From Parasedimentitalea denitrificans (GTDB lineage Bacteria > Pseudomonadota > Alphaproteobacteria > Rhodobacterales > Rhodobacteraceae): a stretch of 64,000 nucleotides of DNA. The notes under the pieces were generated by a model that was given only the letters and a program-made list of their open reading frames with translations, ran no database searches and was not told where the DNA came from. The stretch lies in NCBI RefSeq assembly GCF_011813015.1, contig NZ_QHLQ01000015.1, forward strand, positions 35,939-99,938, given 5' to 3'. This document shows positions 44,596 to 54,121 of the stretch, in pieces; the first letter of the stretch is position 1, and each line of letters starts with the position of its first letter. The position numbers and the translations under genes are program-made.

Positions 44596-45339
44596 TTGGC
44601 GCGCCGGGGAAGAGCGGCACGCCTGCAGGGCCGTGTCGCTCTTCGCCCAAAATCCAGCGACTCAAAGCCCAGCGATCCGCTGGATGACGACGACCTGACG
44701 GAACAAGGCCTGGCCGCACCAGTCGCAAAGCCCGGCCGCATCCTGCTGATCGCCTGCGGGGCACTGGCGAGAGAGATTTTAGACATCAACGCTAGCAACC
44801 AGTTGTCTCACATGGACCTGACCTGCCTGCCCGCCAAGCTACACCTTTACCCAGACCAAATTCCTGACGCGGTTACTGCCGCGGTGATAAAACACCGTGC
44901 CAGCTATGATCAGATATTCGTGGTCTACGCTGATTGCGGCACAGGCGGCGCGCTAGAACGTGCCTGCGCTAAACTAGGGGTAGAGATGGTCGCAGGACCA
45001 CACTGTTATTCTTTCTTCGAAGGCAACCAAGCCTTCGAAGAAAAGTCATCAGGCGGAGAAATCACCGCCTTCTACCTGACTGACTTCCTGGTCAGACAGT
45101 TCGACGCATTTATCTGGCGTCCGATGGGACTAGACAAAAATCCAGAACTGCGTGACATGATTTTTGGCAACTACACGACGCTGGTCTACCAATCCCAGAT
45201 CAATGATCCCGCGATGGTAGAACGTGCGAAAAACTGCGCAAAACGCCTGGGCCTTGCCTTTGAACATCGCCATACCGGTTACGGCGATCTGGCGCCAACC
45301 CTGCGCAGTTGGGCCGGGTCCGCACCTTCATCTGGCTAA
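44596..45339 (+). CDS. DUF1638 family protein, downstream of the corrinoid gene
   Basis: 247 residues if read from a TTG directly after the corrinoid stop; the true start may be further in, since the conserved part begins near GRILLIACGALAREIL (about residue 48). DUF1638 features: VVYADCGTGGALERAC, GPHCYSFFEGNQAF and FYLTDFLVRQFDAFIWRPMGLD, with conserved cysteines that could bind metal. Members often stand beside corrinoid methyltransferase genes, so a role in that methyl transfer is likely but unproven. Convergent with sufE. Confidence 0.8.
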   Translation: MARRGRAARLQGRVALRPKSSDSKPSDPLDDDDLTEQGLAAPVAKPGRILLIACGALAREILDINASNQLSHMDLTCLPAKLHLYPDQIPDAVTAAVIKHRASYDQIFVVYADCGTGGALERACAKLGVEMVAGPHCYSFFEGNQAFEEKSSGGEITAFYLTDFLVRQFDAFIWRPMGLDKNPELRDMIFGNYTTLVYQSQINDPAMVERAKNCAKRLGLAFEHRHTGYGDLAPTLRSWAGSAPSSG

Positions 45340-45352
45340 AAATATCCCGGGG

Positions 45353-45395
45353 TGAATTGGCCTTCGGCCAAGAGGGGCTGGCCCCTCCCATAAAC
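45353..45395 (-). terminator. Double hairpin between DUF1638 and sufE
   Basis: AATTGGCC-TTC-GGCCAA-type hairpin (45355-45370) next to GAGGGGC/GGCCCCTC (45371-45387), between convergent genes. On the minus strand it ends in an ATATTTTTAGCC tail, resembling other gene ends in this window. Confidence 0.5.
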
Positions 45396-45405
45396 CTTGG
45401 GACTT

Positions 45406-45816
45406 CTAGACTGCCTCGGCAGAAATCGCGCGAATCTTTTCGATCATCGATCGAACACCATTTGAGCGTTGCGCAGAAAGGTGATCATTCAGCCCCAGAC
45501 GACCAAGCTCGCTCTGCGCATCAACCTGCCCAACGTCAACTACAGGCAGCCCGTTATATAAGGCCCGCAAAACGGCAACCAGACCGCGTACTATCATTGC
45601 GTCACTGTCACCGGTAAACGAAAATATCCCTTGGTCCACAGATGGGTGAAGCCACACCTGACTTGCGCAACCATGAACCTTGGTCGACGGCACCTTTAGT
45701 GCATCATCCATTGGCTCCATTGCCTTACCGAAATCAATGACATAACGATATCTATCTTCCCAATCCTCTAGGAATTCGAAATCCTCGACAATGTCCTCAA
45801 AGGCAGCGCTAGCCAT
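45406..45816 (-). CDS. sufE: SufE sulfur acceptor
   Basis: 136 residues. SufE takes persulfide sulfur from the cysteine desulfurase SufS for iron-sulfur cluster assembly. The acceptor cysteine is in STKVHGCASQVWL; FLEDWEDRYRYVIDFGKAMEPM is the typical N-terminal helix. Single gene; other suf genes are not in the window. Confidence 0.93.
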   Translation of the reverse strand: MASAAFEDIVEDFEFLEDWEDRYRYVIDFGKAMEPMDDALKVPSTKVHGCASQVWLHPSVDQGIFSFTGDSDAMIVRGLVAVLRALYNGLPVVDVGQVDAQSELGRLGLNDHLSAQRSNGVRSMIEKIRAISAEAV

Positions 45817-45948
45817 GGTTTAAATCCGTTTTGTTGACGCAAGTGATCTCACTTCGACCTATGCTGAGTGATGTTTTTTTTCAACCGCTTTTCATCATGC
45901 TCGCAATCGGGTAATCCCTTGTAAGGACAATTCAAACGGACGGCTTCC

Positions 45949-46470
45949 ATGCGCATTTCAATTGCAGTTCTATTGATCACCGGGATTACCCTTTCCGGGT
46001 GCAACAGTTGGCGGGGGTCTAAGGCGAACCCAAGCAACTGGTTCGGAAAGTCAAACAATACCGAGACATCGGATGTCGCGAATGCGGGTGAGATCAATCC
46101 TCTCATCCCAGAAAACGCCGACTCTGGCCTGTTTAGCAGTTCGAATGCTCCCGAAGAGGATTTCAGCGTTCCTGTAGCCAGTGTAACTGAGCTAAGAATT
46201 GAACGCACTCCTTCAGGCGCCATCATCTATGCAACTGGGCTGGCCAGCCGCCAAGGGGCCTTTGACGTCCGCCTAGACCTAAATGAAGACAGCGATGAAA
46301 ACACGCTCGAATACAGTTTCCGAGCTGTTTATCCAGAGTATGCAACACCTGCCGGGACAGATTTTAGTCGAACCCTTCGAGTCGCACAAAGCCTGACCCA
46401 TCAGGATTTGGCTGGCGTGAACCTGATCCGTGTTTCCAGTGAAAGCAATGCGCGCGAAACTCGTCGCTAA
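45949..46470 (+). CDS. Exported lipoprotein, function unknown
   Basis: 173 residues with a clear lipobox: MRISIAVLLITGITLSGC, acylated Cys18. After a polar linker (SNNTETSDVANAGEINPLIPENAD) comes a beta-rich domain (RIERTPSGAIIYATGLASRQGAFDVRL region) containing EYSFRAVYPE. No recognised family beyond conserved alphaproteobacterial lipoproteins. Convergent with rnd. Confidence 0.85.
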   Translation: MRISIAVLLITGITLSGCNSWRGSKANPSNWFGKSNNTETSDVANAGEINPLIPENADSGLFSSSNAPEEDFSVPVASVTELRIERTPSGAIIYATGLASRQGAFDVRLDLNEDSDENTLEYSFRAVYPEYATPAGTDFSRTLRVAQSLTHQDLAGVNLIRVSSESNARETRR

Positions 46471-46483
46471 GCTGACTTGCATT

Positions 46484-46504
46484 CGAGCGCCCACTGGGCG
46501 CTCG
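46484..46504. terminator. Hairpin between convergent lipoprotein gene and rnd
   Basis: Nine-base stem CGAGCGCCC / GGGCGCTCG with a 3-base loop. No long T-run on either side, so termination is likely but not assured. Confidence 0.5.
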
Positions 46505-46526
46505 CTTGGTTACTCAACCAGTCGTA

Positions 46527-47684
46527 TCAGAGTTCGACGACCCTGACGGTCTGCCCCTTAGCCGCCAGCGCGATTTGACCGTCACACAGCCTGAGAGCAT
46601 CAGCCCCAAAAACTTCTAGCCGCCATCCTGACAGGGCCGCGACGTCGCGCTGACCGGCTGCAATTGCATCCAGGTCAGAGCTCGGCGCAATCAGTTTGGC
46701 AGCGACACCGGCATTTTCAGTTTTGGATTTCAGCAGGACCCGCAACAAATCAGCCAGTGCGGGATTAACCTGCAGCTTTTCTTTGGTGCGGTCCGGTTTG
46801 GGCATTTTCTCTGCCGGGCAGTTCACACCACGAGCCACCGCTGCAAGGATACCTTCGGCAATCGCACCACGGCGGGCCTCGCGTAGCAATAGACGCGATC
46901 CGCCCAGATCAGATCCGGTTTTGGGCTTGGTCGAGGCCAGCTCTACAAGTGCGTCATCCTTGAACACCCGATTGCGCGGTACGTTGTTTGTCTGGGCGTA
47001 ATCTTCGCGAAACGCCGCAAGCTCACGCACCAAAGCCAGGAATTTGGACGAATTGGTCCGCGTTTTGATACGGCGCCAGGCATCCTGTGGCTGAATGTCA
47101 TAGGTGCCGGGATTGGTCAGCACTTGCAGCTCTTCAGTAACCCAGTGGCCTCGTCCGCTTTTCTCCAGCTCAGCCGCCAAATACTGATACACAACGCGCA
47201 GATGCGTGACATCCGCCAGCGCATAGTTCTTTTGCGCGTCAGTAAGTGGGCGACGTGACCAGTCGGTAAACCGAGAGCTCTTGTCGACACCCTCTTTAAC
47301 AATCTTACGGACCAGTGTTTCATAACCGGCTTGATCGCCGAAGCCACAAACCATGGCCGCGACTTGCGTATCAAACAAAGGTTTGGGAAAGACTTTGGCA
47401 TCGACCCAGAAAATTTCCAGGTCCTGGCGCGCAGCATGGAAGACTTTGACCACGGATTCGTCACGAAACAGGTCGTACAGCGGATCAAGTTCCAGGCCGT
47501 CTGCCAGAGGGTCAACCAGCACTGCGTTTTCATCGCCTTCACCTGGAAAGGCCAGCTGAACCAGACAGAGTTTGGAGTAATAAGTTCGTTCACGCAGGAA
47601 CTCTGTATCCACCGTCACAAAGGGATGTTTTGCCGCTTCTAGGCAAAACTCTTTTAGCTCTTCGGTGGTGGTCAGAGTTTTCAT
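46527..47684 (-). CDS. rnd: Ribonuclease D
   Basis: 385 residues, 3'-5' exonuclease for tRNA maturation. DEDD-y motifs: FVTVDTEFLRERTYY (Exo I), VKVFHAARQDLEIFW (Exo II) and QKNYALADVTHL (Exo III, with Tyr). An HRDC domain follows at about 205-290 (RELAAFREDYAQTNNVPRNRV) and a second helical part after it. Full length. Confidence 0.95.
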   Translation of the reverse strand: MKTLTTTEELKEFCLEAAKHPFVTVDTEFLRERTYYSKLCLVQLAFPGEGDENAVLVDPLADGLELDPLYDLFRDESVVKVFHAARQDLEIFWVDAKVFPKPLFDTQVAAMVCGFGDQAGYETLVRKIVKEGVDKSSRFTDWSRRPLTDAQKNYALADVTHLRVVYQYLAAELEKSGRGHWVTEELQVLTNPGTYDIQPQDAWRRIKTRTNSSKFLALVRELAAFREDYAQTNNVPRNRVFKDDALVELASTKPKTGSDLGGSRLLLREARRGAIAEGILAAVARGVNCPAEKMPKPDRTKEKLQVNPALADLLRVLLKSKTENAGVAAKLIAPSSDLDAIAAGQRDVAALSGWRLEVFGADALRLCDGQIALAAKGQTVRVVEL

Positions 47685-47735
47685 AAATTGCGTCTTTTCT
47701 TGATGTTTTCCTGCATATCTCCCCCCTGATACGCG

Positions 47736-47767
47736 CTTGTGGGGAGCTTTGCAAACAGCCCCACAAG
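47736..47767. other. Inverted repeat between rnd and purN
   Basis: CTTGTGGGG (47736-47744) and CCCCACAAG (47759-47767) can form a 9-bp stem with a 14-base loop just past the purN stop. No T-run follows on the minus strand, so its role as a terminator is doubtful. Confidence 0.4.
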
Positions 47768-47777
47768 TTGCGTTGGC

Positions 47778-48377
47778 TTAGCCCAGAAAAACGGGGGTCC
47801 GGTCGCCTGCGGCATAGCGGCGCAAGACAGCTGGGTAAAGAATATGCTCCTGAGTGAGAACCCGTGCTGCTAGTGTTTCAGGGGTATCGTCCGCCAGAAC
47901 AGGCACCTTGGCCTGACCTAGCAGTGGCCCGTCGTCCAGCACAGCTGTTACTTCGTGAACCGAACAACCATGCTCGGCGTCGCCCGCCTCTAGTGCGCGG
48001 GCGTGGGTGTGCAAACCAGTGTATTTGGGCAGCAACGATGGGTGAATGTTCAGCATCCGACCCTGAAATTGTGTCACAAAATCAGAGGTCAGCACCCGCA
48101 TGAAACCTGCCAGACACACGATGTCAGCACCCGATTCCAGAATTGGCTTCACCAGCTCTGTCTCAAACGCCTGCCGGTCGCCTTTGAACGGGCGGTGATC
48201 GACAACAGCAGTTGCAACGCCAGCGTCAGCAGCTTTCTTCAGGCCGCCAGCGTCGGAGTTATTAGATAAAACAAGGCAGGGTCGCGCAGGATGATCGCCG
48301 GTCATGCTATTGACCAGCGTCATCATGTTGGAACCGCCACCCGATATCAGGATGGCGACCTTTTTGTGTCCGCTCAC
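47778..48377 (-). CDS. purN: Phosphoribosylglycinamide formyltransferase
   Basis: 199 residues, transfers a formyl group from 10-formyl-THF to [19 protein letters not shown] binds substrate phosphate; catalytic Asn/His/Asp lie in [13 protein letters not shown] and [11 protein letters not shown]. Four-base overlap (ATGA) with the end of purM, so they form one operon. Confidence 0.96.
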   Translation of the reverse strand: MSGHKKVAILISGGGSNMMTLVNSMTGDHPARPCLVLSNNSDAGGLKKAADAGVATAVVDHRPFKGDRQAFETELVKPILESGADIVCLAGFMRVLTSDFVTQFQGRMLNIHPSLLPKYTGLHTHARALEAGDAEHGCSVHEVTAVLDDGPLLGQAKVPVLADDTPETLAARVLTQEHILYPAVLRRYAAGDRTPVFLG

Positions 48378-49420
48378 AGCAGTGAGCCCGAGTAGCGCAT
48401 GCCAGCGCCTGAGGTGACGGTGCCAAGGCGCGACACGGTTTCGCCTTCGGCGGTCAGAAGTTCGGTCAGTGCGTCAGCCTTGTCTGCCGAAACAGACAGG
48501 ATCATGCCAATTCCGCAGTTGAAGGTTTTCAGCATCTCGGATTCTTCGATGTTGCCTGTTTTGGCCATCCACTGGAACACACCGGGCAGTTCCCATGCGT
48601 TCAGGTCGATGTCGGCGCCCAGATCATCGGGCAACACGCGTGGCAGGTTTTCGGTCAGGCCACCGCCAGTGATATGGGCCAGTGCGTGAACGCCCCCTTC
48701 CCGCACTGCGGCTAGACAGGATTTCACGTATAGGCGTGTAGGGGTCAGCAGAACCTCACCCAGCTTGCCGTCGAAGAATGGGCAATCGTCGTCCCAGCCC
48801 AGACCGGACACTTCGACCAAGCGGCGTACCAGCGAGTAGCCGTTGGAGTGAACACCATCAGAAGCCAGCCCCAACAGCACGTCGCCCTCGGCCACGTCAG
48901 CAGGCAGCGCGGTGCCGCGTTCCATGGCACCAACCGAGAAACCAGCTAGATCGAAGTCACCTTTGGGGTACATGCCGGGCATTTCAGCGGTTTCGCCACC
49001 GATCAGCGCGCAGTTTGAACGTACACAACCCTCCGCGATGCCTTCGATGATGCGGGCAGCGGTTTCGGTTTCCAGCTTGCCGGTGGCAAAGTAGTCGAGG
49101 AAGAACAGCGGCTCAGCACCCTGACAGACCAGATCGTTGACACACATGGCAACCAGATCGATGCCGACGCCGTCAACCACACCGGTGTCGATGGCGATGC
49201 GTAGCTTGGTGCCTACACCGTCGGTGGCACCAACGAGGATTGGATCGCTATAACCAGCGTCTTTAAGATCAAACAGCGCGCCAAAGCCGCCTAGGCCGCT
49301 CATCACGCCCGAGCGGTTTGTGCGTTTGGCAGCCGGTTTGATCCGGTCTACCAGCGCGTTGCCTGCATCAATATCCACGCCTGCATCTGCATAGGTCAGG
49401 CCGTTTTTGCCAGTGGTCAT
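48374..49420 (-). CDS. purM: Phosphoribosylformylglycinamidine cyclo-ligase (AIR synthetase)
   Basis: 348 residues. Seen: [21 protein letters not shown], the ATP-binding GFGALFDL and [14 protein letters not shown] loops, and [14 protein letters not shown]. Full length and first in the purM-purN pair. Confidence 0.97.
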   Translation of the reverse strand: MTTGKNGLTYADAGVDIDAGNALVDRIKPAAKRTNRSGVMSGLGGFGALFDLKDAGYSDPILVGATDGVGTKLRIAIDTGVVDGVGIDLVAMCVNDLVCQGAEPLFFLDYFATGKLETETAARIIEGIAEGCVRSNCALIGGETAEMPGMYPKGDFDLAGFSVGAMERGTALPADVAEGDVLLGLASDGVHSNGYSLVRRLVEVSGLGWDDDCPFFDGKLGEVLLTPTRLYVKSCLAAVREGGVHALAHITGGGLTENLPRVLPDDLGADIDLNAWELPGVFQWMAKTGNIEESEMLKTFNCGIGMILSVSADKADALTELLTAEGETVSRLGTVTSGAGMRYSGSLL

Positions 49421-49533
49421 CGCCGGGCTCCTTGGTATGAGTTGCGCAGCCTTTAACGCAACGTCTACCAGAATGAAATAAGCGATTCCGCCGCGCCCCT
49501 AAAACAAGGCGCGGCAGATGTTATTTTCGCCCT

Positions 49534-50514
49534 TTATAGGGCGTATTGCCAGGGAGCAGCCTGATAACGATAGGCATCGCCCTCACGATGCACACGGCCC
49601 AAGCCGGGAAAATCAATATGCGCACCGGTGACCAGCAGGTTGTCAGCCGCAGCCCGGTCCATCATCTTATGGCGGGTGTCGGCAGTTTGGGCTGGGTCCA
49701 TATCATAGGCGATGGTCCAGTCTGGATGGGCAAACTGAAGCCCGGTCATATGGATAATATCGCCCCAGAACAGCAGTGAGGAAACACCTGAGTTCAGCAT
49801 GAAACCGGTGTGACCGGGAGTGTGCCCCGGCAATGGCAGCGATGAGAACCCCGGTGCGACCTCTGCCTCGCCTTCGATCATTTTCAGACGGTTGCTGTAG
49901 GGTGACGTGGTATTTCGGGCCATATGAAAGAACGGCTGATTGCCCTCTGGTACGCCTGCCAGAATGGCATCATCATACCAGAAATCCCATTCTGCCTTGG
50001 CCACTGCCAGCTCAGCATTTTCAAAGACAGCGTTCCCCTCGGCATCAACCAGACCACCGCTGTGATCTGGGTGCATGTGGGTCAACAGCACAGTGTCAAT
50101 ATCCGCTGGCTTCACACCGGCAGCGGCAAGCCCTGCCCCCAAGTTGCCCAGCGTTGGCCCCATCAGTTGCGCGGTGCCTGCATCAATCAGCGTCAAGCGA
50201 TCACCGGTATTGACCAAGTAGCCATTCACCGGAATTCGCACCGCATCATTTACGGTTGATTGTATATTCTGCGCCATTGCTGTGGCCGCTTTGTCCGCAT
50301 CATATCCAGAGATGAGTTGGGTCCCCAGATCAATGTGACCGTCCAACAACGCGGTGACCTCGGCATCTCCGACAGTAAAGCGATAGACCCCCGGGACCTG
50401 TTGCCCTGCCTTGGGTGCTGAGGCGCTTGCCTGCTTGGCGGTGGCTGGAACGAGCGCAGCGGCGGCTGGAAGAGCGGCGGCGCCATACAAAAAGTTTCTG
50501 CGGTTGATTGTCAT
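49534..50514 (-). CDS. Exported metallo-beta-lactamase-fold hydrolase
   Basis: 326 residues with a Tat-type signal (TINRRNFLYGAAALPAAAALV). MBL motif LLTHMHPDHSGGL (H-x-H-x-D-H), further ligands in PLPGHTPGHTGFML and in WGDIIHMTG, VTGAHIDFPG. Similar proteins are lactonases or quorum-quenching type hydrolases, but the substrate is unknown. The ATG at 50514 has GGAG six bases upstream. Divergent from a LysR regulator gene 118 bp away, which probably controls it. Confidence 0.88.
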   Translation of the reverse strand: MTINRRNFLYGAAALPAAAALVPATAKQASASAPKAGQQVPGVYRFTVGDAEVTALLDGHIDLGTQLISGYDADKAATAMAQNIQSTVNDAVRIPVNGYLVNTGDRLTLIDAGTAQLMGPTLGNLGAGLAAAGVKPADIDTVLLTHMHPDHSGGLVDAEGNAVFENAELAVAKAEWDFWYDDAILAGVPEGNQPFFHMARNTTSPYSNRLKMIEGEAEVAPGFSSLPLPGHTPGHTGFMLNSGVSSLLFWGDIIHMTGLQFAHPDWTIAYDMDPAQTADTRHKMMDRAAADNLLVTGAHIDFPGLGRVHREGDAYRYQAAPWQYAL

Positions 50515-50632
50515 AATAGGCTCCAATACCTAGTTCTTGATCATCGTGGTGCAGGACAGGTAGTCAGCCACCCTGCGCGACAACAGCCACAGTTTGGCGA
50601 TACCGGTTATTAGCAACGCTTATAGGATCAAT

Positions 50633-51589
50633 ATGGATCGTCTTGGACTATTGGAAACCTTCGCCAGTGCAATCGATGAAGGTAGCCTAAACAAAACCGC
50701 AAAGCGGCTTGGCATTACGCAATCGGCTGTTAGTCAGCAGATCAAACAACTGGAAACCCTGTTCGGCGAGCAGTTGCTGCATCGCAGTTCAAAGGGCGTG
50801 CAAACCACCCGTGCTGGGGAATTGGTGGCCAAACATGCACGGTCGATCCAAACCGGATATGAAGTGTTGCAGGCTGAAATGGCGGATATGAAGGACACGA
50901 TTTCCGGCACCTTCCGCCTGAGTGTCAGCAATATTCTAGGCCGCGCGATCGTTGGCCCTTTGTCCATTGATCTGGATTCACCCTATCCCGATCTCAATAT
51001 CGTAATGCGGTTAGAGGATCGGCTGGTTGATGTGGTACGCGAGGGTTATGACCTTGCCATTCGTACTGGCCGACTTGGTGACACGGATGGCTTTGGCCGC
51101 AAAATCGGAGCGCTGAGTACGGTTCTGTTTGCCAGCCCCGCCTATCTTGATGATATCGGACGCCCAGAGCTGCCCGAGGATCTGCAGCGCCTGAAACTGA
51201 TCCAACATCACGAAGAGCCAACCCGCCGCCAGTTTTCGGTGTTCAGGGACGGCAAAGAGTACCGAACGCCAGTGAACATTGGTTTCACTGCCGATGACCC
51301 GGACCTCATTCAACAAGCGGTGAACAACTGCACAGGTTTCGCACGCGCGCCGCGCTTCCTGATTGCTGACCAACTGGCCGATGGTACATACGAACAGGTG
51401 CTGCCAAACTACTCGACAGCCGACAAACCAGTTTATGCGATCTACCCGACGCGTCATTCAGCCAGTCGCCGACATGAGGTTATCCTGCAAAGGGTTGTTG
51501 AGAAATTGGCGGTCTTGCAGGCAAAATATAAACAAGTTCAATCACCAACGTTGCAATCACCACTTGACCTCCCGCGAGCCATTGCCTAA
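50633..51589 (+). CDS. LysR-family transcriptional regulator
   Basis: 318 residues. Helix-turn-helix near residues 3-62 (AKRLGITQSAVSQQIKQLETLFGEQLLHR), effector domain from about 90 (GTFRLSVSNILGRAIVGPL, LVDVVREGYDLAIRTGRL). The start at 50633 is the ATG just before the conserved DRLGLLETF; upstream codons lack support. Likely regulates the divergent exported hydrolase and itself. Confidence 0.92.
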   Translation: MDRLGLLETFASAIDEGSLNKTAKRLGITQSAVSQQIKQLETLFGEQLLHRSSKGVQTTRAGELVAKHARSIQTGYEVLQAEMADMKDTISGTFRLSVSNILGRAIVGPLSIDLDSPYPDLNIVMRLEDRLVDVVREGYDLAIRTGRLGDTDGFGRKIGALSTVLFASPAYLDDIGRPELPEDLQRLKLIQHHEEPTRRQFSVFRDGKEYRTPVNIGFTADDPDLIQQAVNNCTGFARAPRFLIADQLADGTYEQVLPNYSTADKPVYAIYPTRHSASRRHEVILQRVVEKLAVLQAKYKQVQSPTLQSPLDLPRAIA

Positions 51590-51603
51590 CCACCGGACTT
51601 GGC

Positions 51604-51680
51604 GGGCCTGTAGCTCAATTGGTTAGAGCAGAGCGCTCATAACGCTTTGGTTGGGGGTTCGAGTCCCTCCGGGCCTACCA
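51604..51680 (+). tRNA. tRNA with anticodon CAT (elongator Met or Ile2)
   Basis: 77 nt with encoded CCA. Anticodon stem-loop GCGCTCATAACGC, loop CTCATAA, anticodon CAT. Acceptor pairs C4-G69 and C5-G68 are features of the lysidine-modified isoleucine tRNA in E. coli, so tRNA-Ile(CAU) is favoured over elongator Met; the initiator is excluded by the paired G1-T72 wobble and the absence of the three G-C anticodon-stem pairs. Confidence 0.9.
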
Positions 51681-51756
51681 AATTTCCGTCTAAATCGTTG
51701 TTATAAAGTAATAATTTCGAATAGGGCCAGCAGGAAATCATCGCCTAAAGACATCA

Positions 51757-52806
51757 CTATACGGCCTTGGCCGAGCGAAAATTGCTCGCGACGGTGACCA
51801 ATTTCATTTCGCCCAGCCCCTTGATATCATGGGTACCAAAATCGCCGAGGCGGAATTCATCAATCAGGTCATAGGTCATTTCTGTTGGGGCAACGATGGT
51901 CATCGGCTCGGCCATCATCTGCAAGCGCGAAGCCATGTTCACTGATGGGCCAAAGACATCATAGACATATTTCTGAATGCCGACGACGGACCCCACGACC
52001 GAGCCAGTTCCCAGACCGATACGTGCCTGCCATTTGTGCTGGTAGCTCTGGTTGCGCCGGTCTAGAAAACGCAGGAACCGTACTGCGCAATTTGCCACTG
52101 AACGGGCATGATCCGGTGTCGCGATTGGCATTCCAGAAACTGCCAAATAAGCATCACCAATTGTCTTGATCCGCTCGCAGCCAAACTGCTCTACAATTCG
52201 ATCAAAGGCAGTGAAGATATCATTCAGTTCGCTCAGCGTTACTGTCGGGTCGGTGCAGGCCGCAAATTTGGTAAAGTCAATGAGATCCAGCATAACCACT
52301 GAGACGTTCTCGTAGAGCTGCGGTGTCACAACGCCAAAGGTTTTGAATTCTTCGTAGACCGAACGCGGCATTAGGTTCAGCAGCAGCCGCTCAACCCGTT
52401 CTTTTTCGCGTTCCAATTGGCGAGTATTACGTTCCACCATCGAGGAATAGCTGTCGATCATACCTTCCAGCTCTCGGACACGGGTGATGTTTTGACACTC
52501 CACCACAAGTAACGGCTCAAAGCCGTTTTTGGTTACCGAAATACTGACTGCAATCACTAGGGATCGGCGCTTTAGCTTGATCTGGACTTCGCCGTTAAAG
52601 GGTTGCCCGTTCTCCAGCACCGAAGCCAAGTTATCTTGATCTAACCCCTCGATGACTTCGGTCAGAGTACTGCCTGATACTGGTTCGCCGAACCATTTAG
52701 CAAAAGGTTCGTTGTAGAAGATGAACTCCATCCCTGGCATCCGCGCGATCGCCACACCGACCCCGATGGAGCGCAAGAGCTGCTCATTGATCTCTGCGAT
52801 GCTCAT
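51757..52806 (-). CDS. Class III adenylate cyclase with PAS-like sensor domain
   Basis: 349 residues. N-terminal PAS-like domain (about 5-110; GVAIARMPGMEFIFYNEPFAKWFG), a coiled coil (about 112-145; MVERNTRQLEREKERVERLL), then the cyclase catalytic domain (about 160-340). Metal aspartates lie in VVMLDLIDFTKF. The ATP-selecting pair is Lys in CERIKTIGDAYL and Asp in YVYDVFGPSVNMASRL, which points to cAMP rather than cGMP. It overlaps the truncated haemoglobin gene by four bases (ATGA), so the globin is likely its sensor partner. Confidence 0.9.
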   Translation of the reverse strand: MSIAEINEQLLRSIGVGVAIARMPGMEFIFYNEPFAKWFGEPVSGSTLTEVIEGLDQDNLASVLENGQPFNGEVQIKLKRRSLVIAVSISVTKNGFEPLLVVECQNITRVRELEGMIDSYSSMVERNTRQLEREKERVERLLLNLMPRSVYEEFKTFGVVTPQLYENVSVVMLDLIDFTKFAACTDPTVTLSELNDIFTAFDRIVEQFGCERIKTIGDAYLAVSGMPIATPDHARSVANCAVRFLRFLDRRNQSYQHKWQARIGLGTGSVVGSVVGIQKYVYDVFGPSVNMASRLQMMAEPMTIVAPTEMTYDLIDEFRLGDFGTHDIKGLGEMKLVTVASNFRSAKAV

Positions 52807-53168
52807 GATCCAATGCTCACAATCATTTTTCTGCGGGCTTCAATTTCACCGATCACGGTCTCCACATCGTCCCGGGCCATGCCATGGTCCACCAATGTTC
52901 CAGCCAGAAGGCTCACCATCTCATCAAAATCCGCATGGCAGATCTCCAGTTGGCGGTGCACGCGATGCAGCTGGTCATCGCTAAAGGAAACCGGCCCACC
53001 AAGAAGTGATGAGATGAATTTGGTCTGATGGTCAATGAGTTGCGACAGATCCACATCGACGAAATAGTCGCCGATCTGATCAGAATCGAGAGCCTTATCG
53101 TAGAATGCCATTACAATCCTACTGACCGTTTTGAAGCCGCCGTATTTTTCGTAGATTGTTCCAGCCAT
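52803..53168 (-). CDS. Truncated haemoglobin-like protein coupled to adenylate cyclase
   Basis: 121 residues, group I truncated haemoglobin fold. It begins AGTIYEKYGGFKTVSRIVMAF; a Tyr at about residue 23 fits position B10, the LLGGP turn follows the E helix, and the likely proximal histidine is about His71 in LHRVHRQLE. Such proteins bind oxygen, NO or CO. The start is at the ATG 53168 rather than a GTG two codons earlier. Its stop overlaps the cyclase start by four bases, suggesting gas sensing that feeds cAMP signalling (inference). Confidence 0.8.
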   Translation of the reverse strand: MAGTIYEKYGGFKTVSRIVMAFYDKALDSDQIGDYFVDVDLSQLIDHQTKFISSLLGGPVSFSDDQLHRVHRQLEICHADFDEMVSLLAGTLVDHGMARDDVETVIGEIEARRKMIVSIGS

Positions 53169-54121
53169 TGCCACTCACCATCATCAAGTTGACAGAACTT
53201 GCCTTCATAGTAGGCCGATAAGCGGCTTCGGACAGTTATGGCCTATTCAAAGTTCCATGAAAGGGATGTTATTGGCGGAAATTTAGGTTGAACTAGAAGA
53301 TTTCATTGTGCCGCTTCGAGCCCAGTATTCTGCTGAAATGGATTGCAGCTTTTCCGCGTATGCCAGTCCCCCTTTATTCACTATGTCTCGGAAGTCAGCA
53401 TCTGGTTGCGAAAAGATCAGAGTCGAAGCAACCGAAGAGAAGGAATAGCGGGTGGGAACCACGATCTGCCTGCAAGCGAGATCGGTGGGAAAGTAATAAG
53501 AATGCAATTGATGGATGAACTTTTGAATTGGAGAAACTACCATTCACTGTGCGCATCACCAATGGTCGAATAGAGCCGACGAAATCACAGAAGCAGCAAA
53601 CTCTCTCGAGCCATTACTGTGGTGCCAACTGACATCGGATGGCGCCAAAAATTCGCCACATACTGGCCTGTCTTCACATAAAGTGATTCTACATCGTTGA
53701 TCTATTCACGACAACAAAAGTGACAATTCGCCCGCATCGTCACGCCTCTGTCAACAATCCCCTGCCAACCAGCCAAACCTAAGCTACTGTCAGAAAACAC
53801 TTTTCATAAAAACGGCCCAATTATGTTCGTTTTCCCTAAAACTCGTGGCAACTTTATGGCAATTGTTAGTCAAGGATGGGGGCGTCCAATATTCTAGGGA
53901 TAAGGTGTTCCAAGCTATGCGCTAGGGCACGCACCGGTTTTCGAAGCCTGTAGACAAATAATCCGCATGTTCGAAAGGTGCCTGCGATCACACAATACTG
54001 CAGTTTGTTGCCGGTAACGGAGCAAGCAACTTGCCTGATCCGCATCACACGGCTCGGAGAGTTTCTGCAGTGCGCGCGATCTCTTGAATATGGGTTGTTA
54101 ATGAAGAGTAGGAAATAATTG
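53169..54121. other. Stretch without a supported gene
   Basis: About 950 bp. Only short open frames occur; the one at 53283-53543 on the minus strand (86 residues) has no recognisable feature or ribosome site. No RNA gene or repeat was recognised. Promoters for the flanking divergent units must lie here. Confidence 0.5.

Noticed and set aside
53283..53543. 86-residue minus-strand frame in the gap after the globin gene
   Set aside because: No ribosome site, no recognisable domain, and composition like that of random sequence.
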